From a virus, in the IMG/VR virus record IMGVR_UViG_3300028590_000013, positions 1 to 64,000 of that record: a stretch of 64,000 nt of DNA; one strand, given 5' to 3'. The number at the start of each line of letters is the position of its first letter. The first letter of the stretch is position 1. The position numbers were made by a program, and so were the translations under genes. The notes under the pieces were generated by a model. The model saw nothing but the letters and a program-made list of their open reading frames with translations, had not been told where the DNA came from and searched no databases. Shown piece by piece: positions 49,453 through 58,261 of the stretch.

Positions 49453-49884
49453 CTATTGCGGGACGTCCACGGCCTTCTGGGACGATGCCACGACCTCGTA
49501 GACGCCTTGCCCGTAGCGGCCATAGGGCAGCACTTGCTCAACGACGTAATCGGTGGCGCCGAAGGCATCGGCCCCGGCTGCAGTGACCGGCCAGCGGATA
49601 ACGTCGGGCTGGTAATGCGTCAAGCCATCGGGGCTCACGCTTGCGCCACGAAAGGCGAAGACGGAGGCCACAAAGATCTTGCGAGGCACGTGCACCTCGG
49701 CTTCCCGCTTCATGATGTCGGCGGGATCCTGCTGCGTGACGACGCCCAACAGACCCACGAAGGTTTCCGTGGTGGGGGCCGTCATGCGGCCATGCACGTC
49801 GAGCACCTCTGTGCGGCGGCGCACACTGAAGCTATCGGTGAGCATGGGGTCTTGCGTCACGAAACTAACGTCAAGTAGCGGCAT
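49453..49884 (-). CDS. Neck protein, hypothetical
   Basis: A protein of 143 residues, beta-rich with conserved DPADIMKREAEVHVPRKI and a Tyr/Gly-rich C-terminal strand (VLPYGRYGQGVYEVV). It overlaps the upstream gene by 14 bases. Neck function is inferred from position only. Confidence 0.55.
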   Translation of the reverse strand: MPLLDVSFVTQDPMLTDSFSVRRRTEVLDVHGRMTAPTTETFVGLLGVVTQQDPADIMKREAEVHVPRKIFVASVFAFRGASVSPDGLTHYQPDVIRWPVTAAGADAFGATDYVVEQVLPYGRYGQGVYEVVASSQKAVDVPQ

Positions 49885-50521
49885 TTTCGCCCTCCTGTTT
49901 CTTCTTCCTGCTACGAATCACGAAGGTCACGGCGTTGCGCATCTGCGCGGTGTCGACGAGGGGCTTCGCGTATTCAGTGCTGGGCTCTTCACCGGCCCAG
50001 CGGCGATCCAGCTCCTGCGCCGCACCCTTGCGGGCACCACCGCCGTTCTTGCGCCCCTTCTTCATGCGCTGACGCAACGTGAAGTCGGAGAGGGGAGGGG
50101 GGATGCCCTCGTTGATCGTGCGCTTGATGCTGTTGGCCGCCTTGAAGCCGACCTGCGTGAGGCCCGCCATAGCCTTCTCGGGGCCGCCACCGGCGAGAAC
50201 CGCCTTGGCCGTTTTGGAGAGCAGCTCCGTGACGTCATCGAGCACGGCCTCCACGCCTGGCGTCATGAACTCGCGCTGTGGGATGTTGGCCTCAGGCGCG
50301 CCGTTGTCGTGGATGTAGCCGAGCACGGCATTCGTGAGGTCGGTGTCGACGGGCTTGCCGTTCTCGTCCAGGGCGGGCTTGCGGTCGCTCGTGTCGTCCG
50401 GGAAGCCCACTAACACGCGGGCATCAAGGAGGATCTCCAGCCCAGCTAGGAGATCCTGCAGCTCGCCTTTGAAGCTGATCTTCTTGACGCCTGTATCCCC
50501 AAGGCCACGCTTGCTTGCCAC
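49871..50521 (-). CDS. Tail completion / virion morphogenesis protein (gp10/gpG-like)
   Basis: A protein of 216 residues. Contains VLVGFPDDTSDRKPA, AVLGYIHDNGAPEANIPQRE, FMTPGVEAVL and a helical middle, the family used to finish tails and heads (HK97 gp10 and Mu gpG types). The GTG at 50521 overlaps the upstream TAG. Confidence 0.72.
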   Translation of the reverse strand: MASKRGLGDTGVKKISFKGELQDLLAGLEILLDARVLVGFPDDTSDRKPALDENGKPVDTDLTNAVLGYIHDNGAPEANIPQREFMTPGVEAVLDDVTELLSKTAKAVLAGGGPEKAMAGLTQVGFKAANSIKRTINEGIPPPLSDFTLRQRMKKGRKNGGGARKGAAQELDRRWAGEEPSTEYAKPLVDTAQMRNAVTFVIRSRKKKQEGENAAT

Positions 50522-50991
50522 TACTGCACCGGCTGGGGGAAGACGACTCCAGGCCACGCAAGGCCGGGGTCGTAGTTGCTGCCGCCTTCGGGGACGCCTA
50601 CCTGAACGGGACCGGCGCCGACCATCCGCACGAGCTGGATGTAGCGCAGGCCATACGAGGTGAGATTCCAGTGGCCGTTCTTCGGATCCATGGCAACGCC
50701 TGGATTGCGCGAGTAGCTGACCTTGTCGACACTGCCCGAAGTGAGGGGGCCCACAATGGCCCCAGGCGTGCCACCGCCACCAGAGCCTGTGCTCATGGCT
50801 TCGAGGGCGAGGTTGTGGGCTACGAACAGCATGATGCCGTAGCTCTGCAGATCTCCCCAGCGGTAAGCGTTAGCCACGAGGAGGTTGCCGAGATTGATCC
50901 AAAAATTGATCTCGGCATCGGGGTATTTGGTGACGTCCGAGAACGCCGGGAATGCCGCCCTGAATTCGGCCACGGTGACGGGAAGAGCCAT
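50521..50991 (-). CDS. Head-tail adaptor (DUF4054-like)
   Basis: A protein of 156 residues. Starts with TVAEFRAAFPAFSDVTKYPD and a WGDLQSYGIMLFVAHNLAL helix, the DUF4054 pattern for head-tail connectors. It precedes the tail completion gene. Confidence 0.72.
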   Translation of the reverse strand: MALPVTVAEFRAAFPAFSDVTKYPDAEINFWINLGNLLVANAYRWGDLQSYGIMLFVAHNLALEAMSTGSGGGGTPGAIVGPLTSGSVDKVSYSRNPGVAMDPKNGHWNLTSYGLRYIQLVRMVGAGPVQVGVPEGGSNYDPGLAWPGVVFPQPVQ

Positions 50992-51017
50992 GTGGCCTCC
51001 TTCTTTAAGGGTGGGGG

Positions 51018-51527
51018 TTACTTGATGACGACGCCATTGGCCTCGGCGTACCAGTGCTCGGCGTGCTCCTTCGGCATGCGCGTCGTGCCGACCGGGTAGA
51101 CGTGCATCTGGTGGTTGTCGTCGAGCATCTGGAAGTGCTTGGTCGTGGGCTCGACTTCCACTTCCTCGTCGCTGGCCAGCTTGGCGCGCTTGCGCGGGCC
51201 CACGGTCGTGCCGCCGAGGGTGGCCGCATTGGCCAGGCCACCGGCGCCCGGATGCTTGTTGGCATCTTCGAGGTCGTTGTTCTGGTTCGGCGTGGGAGCT
51301 GCCGCCACGACTGCATCGGCAGCGCGCACGGCGTCCGTGGCTTCCTTGTCGACGGCGGCATCGACGGCGGGATCGCGCGTGTTGTCGGTGCCAGCGTCAT
51401 TGCCGTCACGAGGATCGGCGCTGACTCGGGGGGAGGGGGCACGCTCAGGGGTGAGGGGCGTGCGTTTGACTGCCGGCGCGGCGGCCTTCGTGGCGGATGC
51501 GGCGGGTTTCTTGTTGGCTGCTGCCAT
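51018..51527 (-). CDS. Ala/Pro-rich hypothetical with C-terminal globular part
   Basis: A protein of 169 residues. Residues 1-70 are low-complexity Ala, Pro, Lys, Asp; the C-terminal 70 (KHFQMLDDNHQMHVYPVGTT) look folded. It is the first gene after the capsid terminator, so it may be a head decoration or head-tail protein. AAGGAGCACACC precedes the ATG. Confidence 0.6.
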   Translation of the reverse strand: MAAANKKPAASATKAAAPAVKRTPLTPERAPSPRVSADPRDGNDAGTDNTRDPAVDAAVDKEATDAVRAADAVVAAAPTPNQNNDLEDANKHPGAGGLANAATLGGTTVGPRKRAKLASDEEVEVEPTTKHFQMLDDNHQMHVYPVGTTRMPKEHAEHWYAEANGVVIK

Positions 51528-51558
51528 GGTGTGCTCCTTGAAAGGGATGGGATGAAGT

Positions 51559-51590
51559 AAGCCGCCTCGACGGGATTGCCGAGGCGGCTT
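51559..51590 (-). terminator. Capsid-end hairpin
   Basis: AAGCCGCCTCG (51559-51569) and CGAGGCGGCTT (51580-51590) form an 11-bp perfect stem in the 99-base gap after the capsid gene. The downstream T content is weak on the minus strand, so it may attenuate rather than end transcription. Confidence 0.6.
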
Positions 51591-51626
51591 GCGTTCCTCA
51601 CTCACAGGCCTTGCGGCCCTCGCGGC

Positions 51627-52820
51627 TTAGAAGCCGTCGCGGTATGCGATCGTCTCGGGGTAGACGACTTCGACGACGCCCAGGCGGCAGAAGTACGTCG
51701 ACTTGTGGTAGATCGAGTCGTACTGCACCGGGGTGCGCTGCAGCGGGGTCATGGGGAAGCGCAGGTACTTCTTGTCCTTGCGGTACGCCACCATGCGGTC
51801 GGCACCGCTCACGCCGATGTTGCCGCCGACGCCCGCGCCCACCAGCCACTTCGCCGGAGCGATGACGATGTTACCCAGGCCCTGCGCCACCAGCAGGTTG
51901 TTCTCCATGATGAACTTCAGGATGGAGCCCGTGCCAGCCGAGGTGACCGGCGTCGAGTTGATGTAGCCGAACTTCAGCGGCGGCAGGAGCAGCCGGTTGG
52001 GCAGCACCGCGTAGGCCGAAGCAGCCCAGGCCGAGAAGATGATCTCGTTGATGTCCGCGAGGATCTCGTTGGGCGTCTTGTTGCTCCACAGGGGGGAGCC
52101 ACCGACGCCGTTGGGCACGTTGGCGATGTTGGTCACCAGCGCGTTGTTCACGAGACCGCCGACGGCCAGCGTGGCATCACCCACGTAGACCTGCTCATCG
52201 GTGTCCATCTGCAGCTTCAGCTGGAGGGCTTCGTACTTCTGCGCGTCGATGGGGCGGCCCATCTTCGCAGCGCTCTCGAGTTCGAGGATGGAGTACTTGA
52301 TCTCCAGACCCCACGGGGTCAGCGGGTTCGGGATCTTGCCCGTGTCCACGCCGACACCGGAGATCTGGTCGGTGGCCTTGCCGATCCAGGCCTTGCCGTT
52401 GCGCACGCCGTTACCCGTGCCCAGCGAGCCCTGGCTACCGAAGGCCGTCAGCGTGAAGCTGGAGACTTCGTCGGCGATGGTCACATCCTCGCGCAGCTCG
52501 ATGTCGCGGCTCCAGGTCACAGCCGCGAGCGGCGTGTTGATGGTCTGGTCGAGGCGTTCGAGTTCGCCGATGAGGAAGGCGCCCGTGCTGTCCACGGTGC
52601 GCTTGCCGTCCCAGGTGCGGTAGCTGTGGTCCAGCACCTTGCCGCGCATGTTGCCGTAGCCGTCGAGCGGCGTGAAGGGCAGCATGGCGTTGTCGAACGT
52701 CAGCGCCGTGTCGCGGGTGCGGGCACGGATGATGGCCGGCGCACCGGGGAGCACCAGAGGGCTTGCGCCCATGGCGACCAGTGCTGCAGCTGCCACGTTG
52801 GAGGAGAAGAGGCGTTTCAT
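51627..52820 (-). CDS. Major capsid protein (DUF2184-like)
   Basis: A protein of 397 residues. An HK97-fold type: VTWSRDIELREDVTIADEVS, EIKYSILELESAAKMGRPID, and the C-terminal RMVAYRKDKKYLRFPM, with PETIAYRDGF at the end. The first ~34 residues (MKRLFSSNVAAAALVAMGAS ... IIRARTRD) look like a signal peptide and match the start of the cement protein. It would be cleaved or used to target assembly. AAGGACTCGACAAA precedes the ATG. Confidence 0.85.
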   Translation of the reverse strand: MKRLFSSNVAAAALVAMGASPLVLPGAPAIIRARTRDTALTFDNAMLPFTPLDGYGNMRGKVLDHSYRTWDGKRTVDSTGAFLIGELERLDQTINTPLAAVTWSRDIELREDVTIADEVSSFTLTAFGSQGSLGTGNGVRNGKAWIGKATDQISGVGVDTGKIPNPLTPWGLEIKYSILELESAAKMGRPIDAQKYEALQLKLQMDTDEQVYVGDATLAVGGLVNNALVTNIANVPNGVGGSPLWSNKTPNEILADINEIIFSAWAASAYAVLPNRLLLPPLKFGYINSTPVTSAGTGSILKFIMENNLLVAQGLGNIVIAPAKWLVGAGVGGNIGVSGADRMVAYRKDKKYLRFPMTPLQRTPVQYDSIYHKSTYFCRLGVVEVVYPETIAYRDGF

Positions 52821-52878
52821 TTTGTCGAGTCCTTGAATCTGTTGAAGGATGGTTAACCGGTCTGACGTTGGCCTTGGC

Positions 52879-53481
52879 TTACGCCAGCGGTGCCGCCACC
52901 TGGATTTCGGTCACGCCGCCTGCATCGGTCGGGCCGTTCCACTTCGCGTTGGTGATCGCGATGGTGTTGGCACCGTTCGCCACGCTCTCGAAGCCGCCCT
53001 GGACGTGAGCGCCGCTGGAGGCCGTCACCCACACGAACACGGCGCCGCCCTTGGTGGGCTGCTGAGTCGCGAAGTTGTTGCAGCGCGCCATGATGAAGCC
53101 CTCGTTGAGGACGTCGATCACCTGGTTGCCCAGGGGACCAGGAGCCGCGCCGAGAGGCGAGGCCATGCCGCCCGTTTGCTGCTGGGTGGGGTAGGGGCGC
53201 ACGAGGATGCCGTCGATCTTCGTGACCGCGGTATCGCTGGCCAGCACAGCACGGTAGCTGTTCGTGGCCGTGTCGATCAGCACGGGGTCGCCGTAGAGGC
53301 GCGGCGGGTTCGTGGGGTTGCTCAGGCCCGGCAGCACCGAGAAAGGATGCGTGCGGTTCGGGTCACCGGGGAAGCCTGCGGGCATGCGCAGGTTGTAGGC
53401 AACGTCGCGGGTCTTGGCGCGCACGCCCGAAGAAGCGAGAGCCAGAGCAGCAACGGCGTAGGCGATGAGAGACTTTTTCAT
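52879..53481 (-). CDS. Capsid cement/decoration protein
   Basis: A protein of 200 residues. After a signal-like start (MKKSLIAYAVAALALASSGV, then RAKTRD) it has PAGFPGDPNRTHPFSVLPG and a beta-rich body, a pattern of structural cement proteins (Gp24-like). ATG 53481 is used rather than 53565. It lies directly upstream of the capsid gene. Confidence 0.7.
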   Translation of the reverse strand: MKKSLIAYAVAALALASSGVRAKTRDVAYNLRMPAGFPGDPNRTHPFSVLPGLSNPTNPPRLYGDPVLIDTATNSYRAVLASDTAVTKIDGILVRPYPTQQQTGGMASPLGAAPGPLGNQVIDVLNEGFIMARCNNFATQQPTKGGAVFVWVTASSGAHVQGGFESVANGANTIAITNAKWNGPTDAGGVTEIQVAAPLA

Positions 53482-53542
53482 TTCGTAGTCCTGTTCAGGA
53501 AGTTGAAGATTGGGATGCTGGGTTGTGGTCGGGCTTTTCGTC

Positions 53543-54958
53543 TTATTGGCCCTTCCAGAAGTCATCAGCAGCCTTGTTGAAGTCGGCCGGGCTGGGGAGC
53601 TTCGGCGCGCCGACGTCGAGGATGCCCGTGGGGGCGCCCATCGTCTTGCTGTCGCGGGTTGCCGTGGCGTTGTTGGCCGCAGCCTTCATGCCAGCCGCAG
53701 CCGTGAAGAGCGTGGCGCAGCCCGCGCAGTCCATGCTCAGCAGATCCACGGCGTTGCCACCGTTGGCAGCGAGCAGCATGACCGCGCCTTCGGGAGTGGC
53801 GCCGAAGGCATCGAGCACCTTGCGGCGCACGTTGCACATGCGGTCCACGGTGGCGGCGCGCGTGATGGCAGCGTCGAAGGTCGGCACCTTGAAGCCAGGC
53901 TGCAGGATCTCGGCCTGGCTGGCGAGTGCCGTGTAGCTCGTGGCGAGTGCCGCGCTGTCGCCGGTGGAGGCCTTGGCTTTCTTGCGCTTGCCGCCCTTGC
54001 CGTCGTCTTCCATCTCGTCGTCGTCCTCTTCGGTCGCCGCGTCGATGGTCTTGCCGGCCTTGAGCAGGGCCTTGATCTCTTCGATGCCGCCTTCGAGCTT
54101 CACGAAGCGCTCCTCGGTGGCAGCGGCGTCCAGGGTCTTGGCGTTGCCTTCGTTGGCGGGGCCGCCGTAGTTGTGCACGTGGACATGCGTGGCCAGGCCG
54201 CCGTCTTCTTCGCCCTCACCTTCGAGGGCTTCGAGTTCGGCCTGGGCATCACGCACCTTCTGGCGCGCGGCTTCTTTGCTGGCTTCGTCGACGAGTTGAA
54301 CGCGCGCATTGCGCAGGGGAGTACGGGATGCCATGGGAGTTTCCTTTAGTGGCGTGGGTGGAACAAAGAAAGCGTTGTCGCCGATTGCGCAGCGAGGACC
54401 ACAGCGGCCTTTTTCGACCAGTGCGATGTGGTTGCCGATGATGTTGGATTGACGGCCGAAGCCATCACCGAGATCGATGTAGTCGGCGTCGTAGCCGGCG
54501 CTAACTTCGATCTTGCCCTTGTCGATGGCCTCGATAAGAGCCTTGTTGGTCACGACGAGATCCGCGAGGAGCACGTCCTGATCGTCGCCCGAGCCCTGAC
54601 GTACGTTGATGGCGAAGCCACCGGCGATGCCATTCCAGTTGAGCGGCGTCACGTCGTCGGGCGGATGGTCGTTCGTCAGCGCTGCTGCGTTGAAGCTCGA
54701 CATCGTCAGGGGGTTGAAGAGGTCTTCGGTCTTGCGCTCGATGTAGACGATGCCATTGGCACCGGGCTTCACCGGCACTTCACCGGGGCCATAGAGGAGC
54801 CAACCACTCCGGGCAATGGGGACGGCCGTGCACAGCAGATTGCCGTTGGGCAAGAGCTGGCGGTTGGGGCCGATCTGGTGGACGGTGTGCACCGCCATCA
54901 CTTTCTCTTGTGTTGGCGGCCCACGGTCGAGGGTCGCACGTCGAATAGGGGTCTTCAC
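53543..54958 (-). CDS. Prohead protease with scaffold-like tail (DUF2213-like)
   Basis: A protein of 471 residues. N-terminal half: LTNDHPPDDVTPLNWNGIAG with a His-Pro loop, and YDADYIDLGDGFGRQSNII, the DUF2213 serine-protease plan. Residues about 210-360 are acidic, coiled and Lys/Glu-rich (EALEGEGEEDGG), a scaffold-like stretch, and the C-terminus has DFNKAADDFWKGQ. The GTG at 54958 lies 5 bases after AGGAGG. It would cut the capsid propeptides. Confidence 0.75.
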   Translation of the reverse strand: MKTPIRRATLDRGPPTQEKVMAVHTVHQIGPNRQLLPNGNLLCTAVPIARSGWLLYGPGEVPVKPGANGIVYIERKTEDLFNPLTMSSFNAAALTNDHPPDDVTPLNWNGIAGGFAINVRQGSGDDQDVLLADLVVTNKALIEAIDKGKIEVSAGYDADYIDLGDGFGRQSNIIGNHIALVEKGRCGPRCAIGDNAFFVPPTPLKETPMASRTPLRNARVQLVDEASKEAARQKVRDAQAELEALEGEGEEDGGLATHVHVHNYGGPANEGNAKTLDAAATEERFVKLEGGIEEIKALLKAGKTIDAATEEDDDEMEDDGKGGKRKKAKASTGDSAALATSYTALASQAEILQPGFKVPTFDAAITRAATVDRMCNVRRKVLDAFGATPEGAVMLLAANGGNAVDLLSMDCAGCATLFTAAAGMKAAANNATATRDSKTMGAPTGILDVGAPKLPSPADFNKAADDFWKGQ

Positions 54959-54971
54959 TGGATCCTCCTGT

Positions 54972-55391
54972 TTAAGTTGCGATGGTCCCGGACGTGCGGA
55001 GGGCCGCAAGCAGGGCGTTGAGTTGCGTGACGGCGCTTGCCTCGTCCGTGGCATCGACGACAGCTACGCCTTGGAGCACGAGGCCCCGCGTGGCGGCGCC
55101 GGCATTGGGCGGCGCGTAGTCACCAGCCTTGGCCGTGACGCTGGTCGTGCCAATGGCAAGGCTGCTCGTGCCCGCACCGATGGCCGTGCGTGCTGCCGCC
55201 TGCGTGGCGCCAGCTGCGATGACGGCCGGCTTGCCCGTGATGTCATCCCAGGCTACGGCACCAGCGGAAGGCGTGTAGGCGCTGCCGTCGGGCAAGAGGA
55301 TAGTGGTGTTGTCCTCGCTCACGCGAAGCACGCCGAGGGCCAGCAGATCGCGCAGGATGGGTGACGTCTGCGCGCGTGGAGTGGTTGCCAT
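54972..55391 (-). CDS. Head fibre-like/decoration protein
   Basis: A protein of 139 residues. WDDITGKPAVIAAGATQAAA is the tail-fibre-like turn repeat, and the C-terminal half (TDEASAVTQLNALLAALRTS) matches head-fibre proteins. Lies between the protease and the minor head genes. Confidence 0.6.
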   Translation of the reverse strand: MATTPRAQTSPILRDLLALGVLRVSEDNTTILLPDGSAYTPSAGAVAWDDITGKPAVIAAGATQAAARTAIGAGTSSLAIGTTSVTAKAGDYAPPNAGAATRGLVLQGVAVVDATDEASAVTQLNALLAALRTSGTIAT

Positions 55392-55403
55392 TGCTTGTCC
55401 TTT

Positions 55404-56153
55404 CTAGAGTTCGGGGAAGATGGGCTCCGCATAGCAGCGGCAGTTAGGGCCGCAGCCTGCGTGGTAGGGGTCGAGGTTCTTGTCCGTCTTTGGCGGCGAG
55501 TCCCAGCGAATGAACTTGCCGTTCTGTGCCTTGTGGGTTTCGCGCACGTCGCTATCCTCACTCGTGCGCCAGATGTAGCCCTCGCTGCCGACTTGCATGG
55601 CGCGGGCCTGATGGAAGTTCGCCGACGTGCGGGCCACCTCCGTGCGAGCGATGAGGCGGGCACGGCTCTTTGTCACGCCCGTGCTTGCCTGGATCTCGCG
55701 GCTGATGCTCTCGGCCCGGCGCCCCGTGGAGAGGGCCTCTGTGGTGAGCTGGTGCACGCGCTCGCCCGCCTTCGTGGGGATGCTCTTAATCAGCTCCACG
55801 TTCTCGGCCATCATCTCGCGGTACACCACGCCTTGGGGACTGGTGGCAAGCTCACGGCGGATCTCGCGGCCCATCTCCTTCCCCACGCGCTTCCAGATCA
55901 CTTCGTTGCGCCGGTTGACGTCAGCCACCATCGAGTTAGCCACGCTGGTGGCCCAGGGCGTGATGAGGGCGCTGTAGCGGTTGAGCATGTCGAGGAGGGC
56001 ACCCATGTCGGAGACCACGCCATTGGGGGCCATGGCGTCAATCATGGCCCCCACCTGCCGCGCTACCGTGAGGAGCCTACTCTGATACGAGCGCTCGACG
56101 CCGCTGGCCACCTCCCACTGACTTCGCTTTCCCGTTCTGTCCAGTCGTGCCAT
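55404..56153 (-). CDS. Minor head protein (SPP1 gp7/Mu gpF-like)
   Basis: A protein of 249 residues. A helical N-terminus and the C-terminal RLIARTEVARTSANFHQARA and GCGPNCRCYAEPIFPEL zinc/cysteine end are typical of the phage head morphogenesis family. It overlaps the portal 3' end by 77 bases. Confidence 0.82.
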   Translation of the reverse strand: MARLDRTGKRSQWEVASGVERSYQSRLLTVARQVGAMIDAMAPNGVVSDMGALLDMLNRYSALITPWATSVANSMVADVNRRNEVIWKRVGKEMGREIRRELATSPQGVVYREMMAENVELIKSIPTKAGERVHQLTTEALSTGRRAESISREIQASTGVTKSRARLIARTEVARTSANFHQARAMQVGSEGYIWRTSEDSDVRETHKAQNGKFIRWDSPPKTDKNLDPYHAGCGPNCRCYAEPIFPEL

Positions 56154-57690
56154 CGTCGTCCCCCGGTAGTGAATTGTCCTCCTCGCCTGTGGCCCCCTTG
56201 GCCTTGGCAGTGGCCTCGGTGATCATGAGCTGCTGGTCGAGTTCGCTGATGGGAGGCTGCACCTCGTCATCGGCTGCCTCAATGGCCTCGCTCGTGATCT
56301 TGCCGAAGATGCCGGTCGTGCGGCTGCTCTGGCGAAGTTCCTGCATGCCGGTCTGCTGAGTGACAAGGCCTGCGTCGAGGGCCTTCGTGACGGCCTCTGC
56401 GACCTTGCCTGCCACCTCGGCCTTCTTCTCGTCGTTGAGCTGCTGAAGGCTTGCGAAGTCCAGGGCGAAGGTGGGCGGCAGCACAATCGACTTGCTGGCT
56501 GCCGTGAGCTTGTAGGTCATCAGCACGCCCTGGGTCATCTCCTTGCGCTGCTTCTGCTGGATGCTGTCGTGGTACGTGCGCATGCCGCTCTCGTCGTCCG
56601 TGCTCAAGCCACCGGGGGCCTGGCCGAAGAGGCGAGTCATGGGGATCTGCAGGGCACCACTGACTTGCATGGCGAGCTGCGTGATGACAGAGTCCACGCC
56701 CGAGAAGGCACTGGTGGCCTGCACCTCGAACTCGTCTTCGCCATCGATCAGAGTCATGCCCTCGATGCCCTGGAAGCGCCGCATCATCTCCGTGTAGGCA
56801 AGGAGGCCATTCAGCACCTGCCCACCTGCGGCCACGATCTCCCGCAGGTTCGGGATCTTCAGCGTGCGCAGGTGCGCCTTGAAGACCAGCTGCGCGGCTC
56901 CCGTGCTCGCCGAGTCAAAGGCGATGAGCCGGTCGTAGAGGCGCTCGAGTACCGAGATGCCCCAGAGGTTTTCTGTCATGGCCTGCTGATAGGGCAGCTT
57001 GATACCGACGTGGCGCAGCACCACCCGGCTGTGGTGGATGACTTGCCCGCGCAGGGCAGGGGCGTTGCTCTGCACCTTGTAGTACTTCGGCAGCCCCATG
57101 TGGGGGCCGTAGTCCGTGACGAGATCCTCCAGGCTGGGCTCCACCATCCAGCGGTCGAGGACGGTGAGGCCCTTGAACTGGTCGGGGCCCACGCTCTCCA
57201 GGCGCAGTGGCGTCTTGGGGTCCTGGCCATCGATCAGCGCTACGACGATGGAGCCCCCGTAGAGGCGCCCCCATTGGATGCCCTCGTTCAGGCTGTCCCA
57301 CACGCCGAGATTGGTGATCTCGTGTTCGAGATCCTCTTGGTCGCTGGCGTCCATCTCCGTCATGAAGTCCACGCCAGCGCGGGTCATGTCGTCGGCAATG
57401 ATGTCGATAGCCACGCCGCCCAACCAGGAGCCGCGGTGAATCCACTCGAGTAGCTGGCGGTTGCGCGTGATGGGGTTGAAGCCATAGCTGCCAGACGTCA
57501 GGGCGTTGTCGGCTCCCACGCCGAGCTTGTGGGCGAAGTTCACGAAGCTGTCGAACGTAGCGCTCCCCACGAGCTTCTTGCCGTGCTCCGGCGTCTTGTA
57601 GCCACCGGCGATGGTAAGGGCCTTGCGGGCACTTACGTCTTCGCGCTTGGCATCGCGCACGGCTGCGCGGACTGATAGCTTTGCAGCCAT
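56077..57690 (-). CDS. Portal protein (DUF1073 type)
   Basis: A protein of 537 residues. NRQLLEWIHRGSWLGGVAID, GIQWGRLYGGSIVVALIDGQ and the PMTRLFGQAPGGLSTDDESG loop are hallmarks of this portal family. It forms the head vertex through which DNA enters. In many phages this portal is fused to a 2H phosphoesterase; here the 2H domain is the next upstream gene. AAGGAGTGCCC precedes ATG 57690. Confidence 0.88.
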   Translation of the reverse strand: MAAKLSVRAAVRDAKREDVSARKALTIAGGYKTPEHGKKLVGSATFDSFVNFAHKLGVGADNALTSGSYGFNPITRNRQLLEWIHRGSWLGGVAIDIIADDMTRAGVDFMTEMDASDQEDLEHEITNLGVWDSLNEGIQWGRLYGGSIVVALIDGQDPKTPLRLESVGPDQFKGLTVLDRWMVEPSLEDLVTDYGPHMGLPKYYKVQSNAPALRGQVIHHSRVVLRHVGIKLPYQQAMTENLWGISVLERLYDRLIAFDSASTGAAQLVFKAHLRTLKIPNLREIVAAGGQVLNGLLAYTEMMRRFQGIEGMTLIDGEDEFEVQATSAFSGVDSVITQLAMQVSGALQIPMTRLFGQAPGGLSTDDESGMRTYHDSIQQKQRKEMTQGVLMTYKLTAASKSIVLPPTFALDFASLQQLNDEKKAEVAGKVAEAVTKALDAGLVTQQTGMQELRQSSRTTGIFGKITSEAIEAADDEVQPPISELDQQLMITEATAKAKGATGEEDNSLPGDDDGTTGQNGKAKSVGGGQRRRALVSE

Positions 57691-57700
57691 GGGCACTCCT

Positions 57701-58261
57701 TCATGTTTCTAGGTCGCTTTGCGAGAGGATCGGACTTCTCGTTTCTGCGGCGAGGGTGATGGGCTCATCGTAGACGGGGATGAGATCCTCCGATGTCGGT
57801 CCCATGAAGCCCATGTCGTAGGCCAGCGTGATGTGAGGGCGGTAGCTCGGGTAGTCCCAGCTCGCCCCTGCCTTCACGTAGTCGGCATGCCGGGCGTGCA
57901 GCTGTGGGCAGTCCAGGCACAGTACGATGGCCTCGCCAAAGCGCTCGATGCTTCGACCGCCTGGGTGAACGATCATGCCTCCGCTCATCTTGGGCACGCT
58001 GCTTGCCTTGATGGGCTTGCGCGTGTAGGCCACCGTCACGTGCGGATCCATGACGAGGGGGATGCCCCAGGTGGCCGCCCATCCAGCCAGGGCATCTGCG
58101 CTCACCTGGGAAAGAGGGTAGGCCGCATAGAGGGGCGTGGCCTCTTCCTTCGTGCCGTGCACATAGGGTTCGAGCTGGGCGGCGAGCATGTCGCGCGTCA
58201 GCCCTCGCTTCGTTGTCCTGCCCTGCATGAGCTGATGCAAGTGGACGTAGGCGCGGCTCAC
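57701..58261 (-). CDS. 2H phosphoesterase, Acb1-like
   Basis: A protein of 186 residues. Two HxT motifs are present: DPHVTVAYT (H74, T76) and RPHITLAYD (H143, T145), the catalytic pair of 2H phosphoesterases. Anti-CBASS Acb1 enzymes of this fold degrade cyclic oligonucleotide messengers. Its place beside the DUF1073 portal, where the domain is often fused, supports that reading, though RNA 2',5' activity is possible. GTG start overlaps the upstream stop. Confidence 0.72.
   Translation of the reverse strand: MSRAYVHLHQLMQGRTTKRGLTRDMLAAQLEPYVHGTKEEATPLYAAYPLSQVSADALAGWAATWGIPLVMDPHVTVAYTRKPIKASSVPKMSGGMIVHPGGRSIERFGEAIVLCLDCPQLHARHADYVKAGASWDYPSYRPHITLAYDMGFMGPTSEDLIPVYDEPITLAAETRSPILSQSDLET

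Noticed and set aside
51576-52856. 426-residue plus-strand open frame opposite the capsid gene
   Set aside because: Antisense to the capsid protein; no start signal and no domain.
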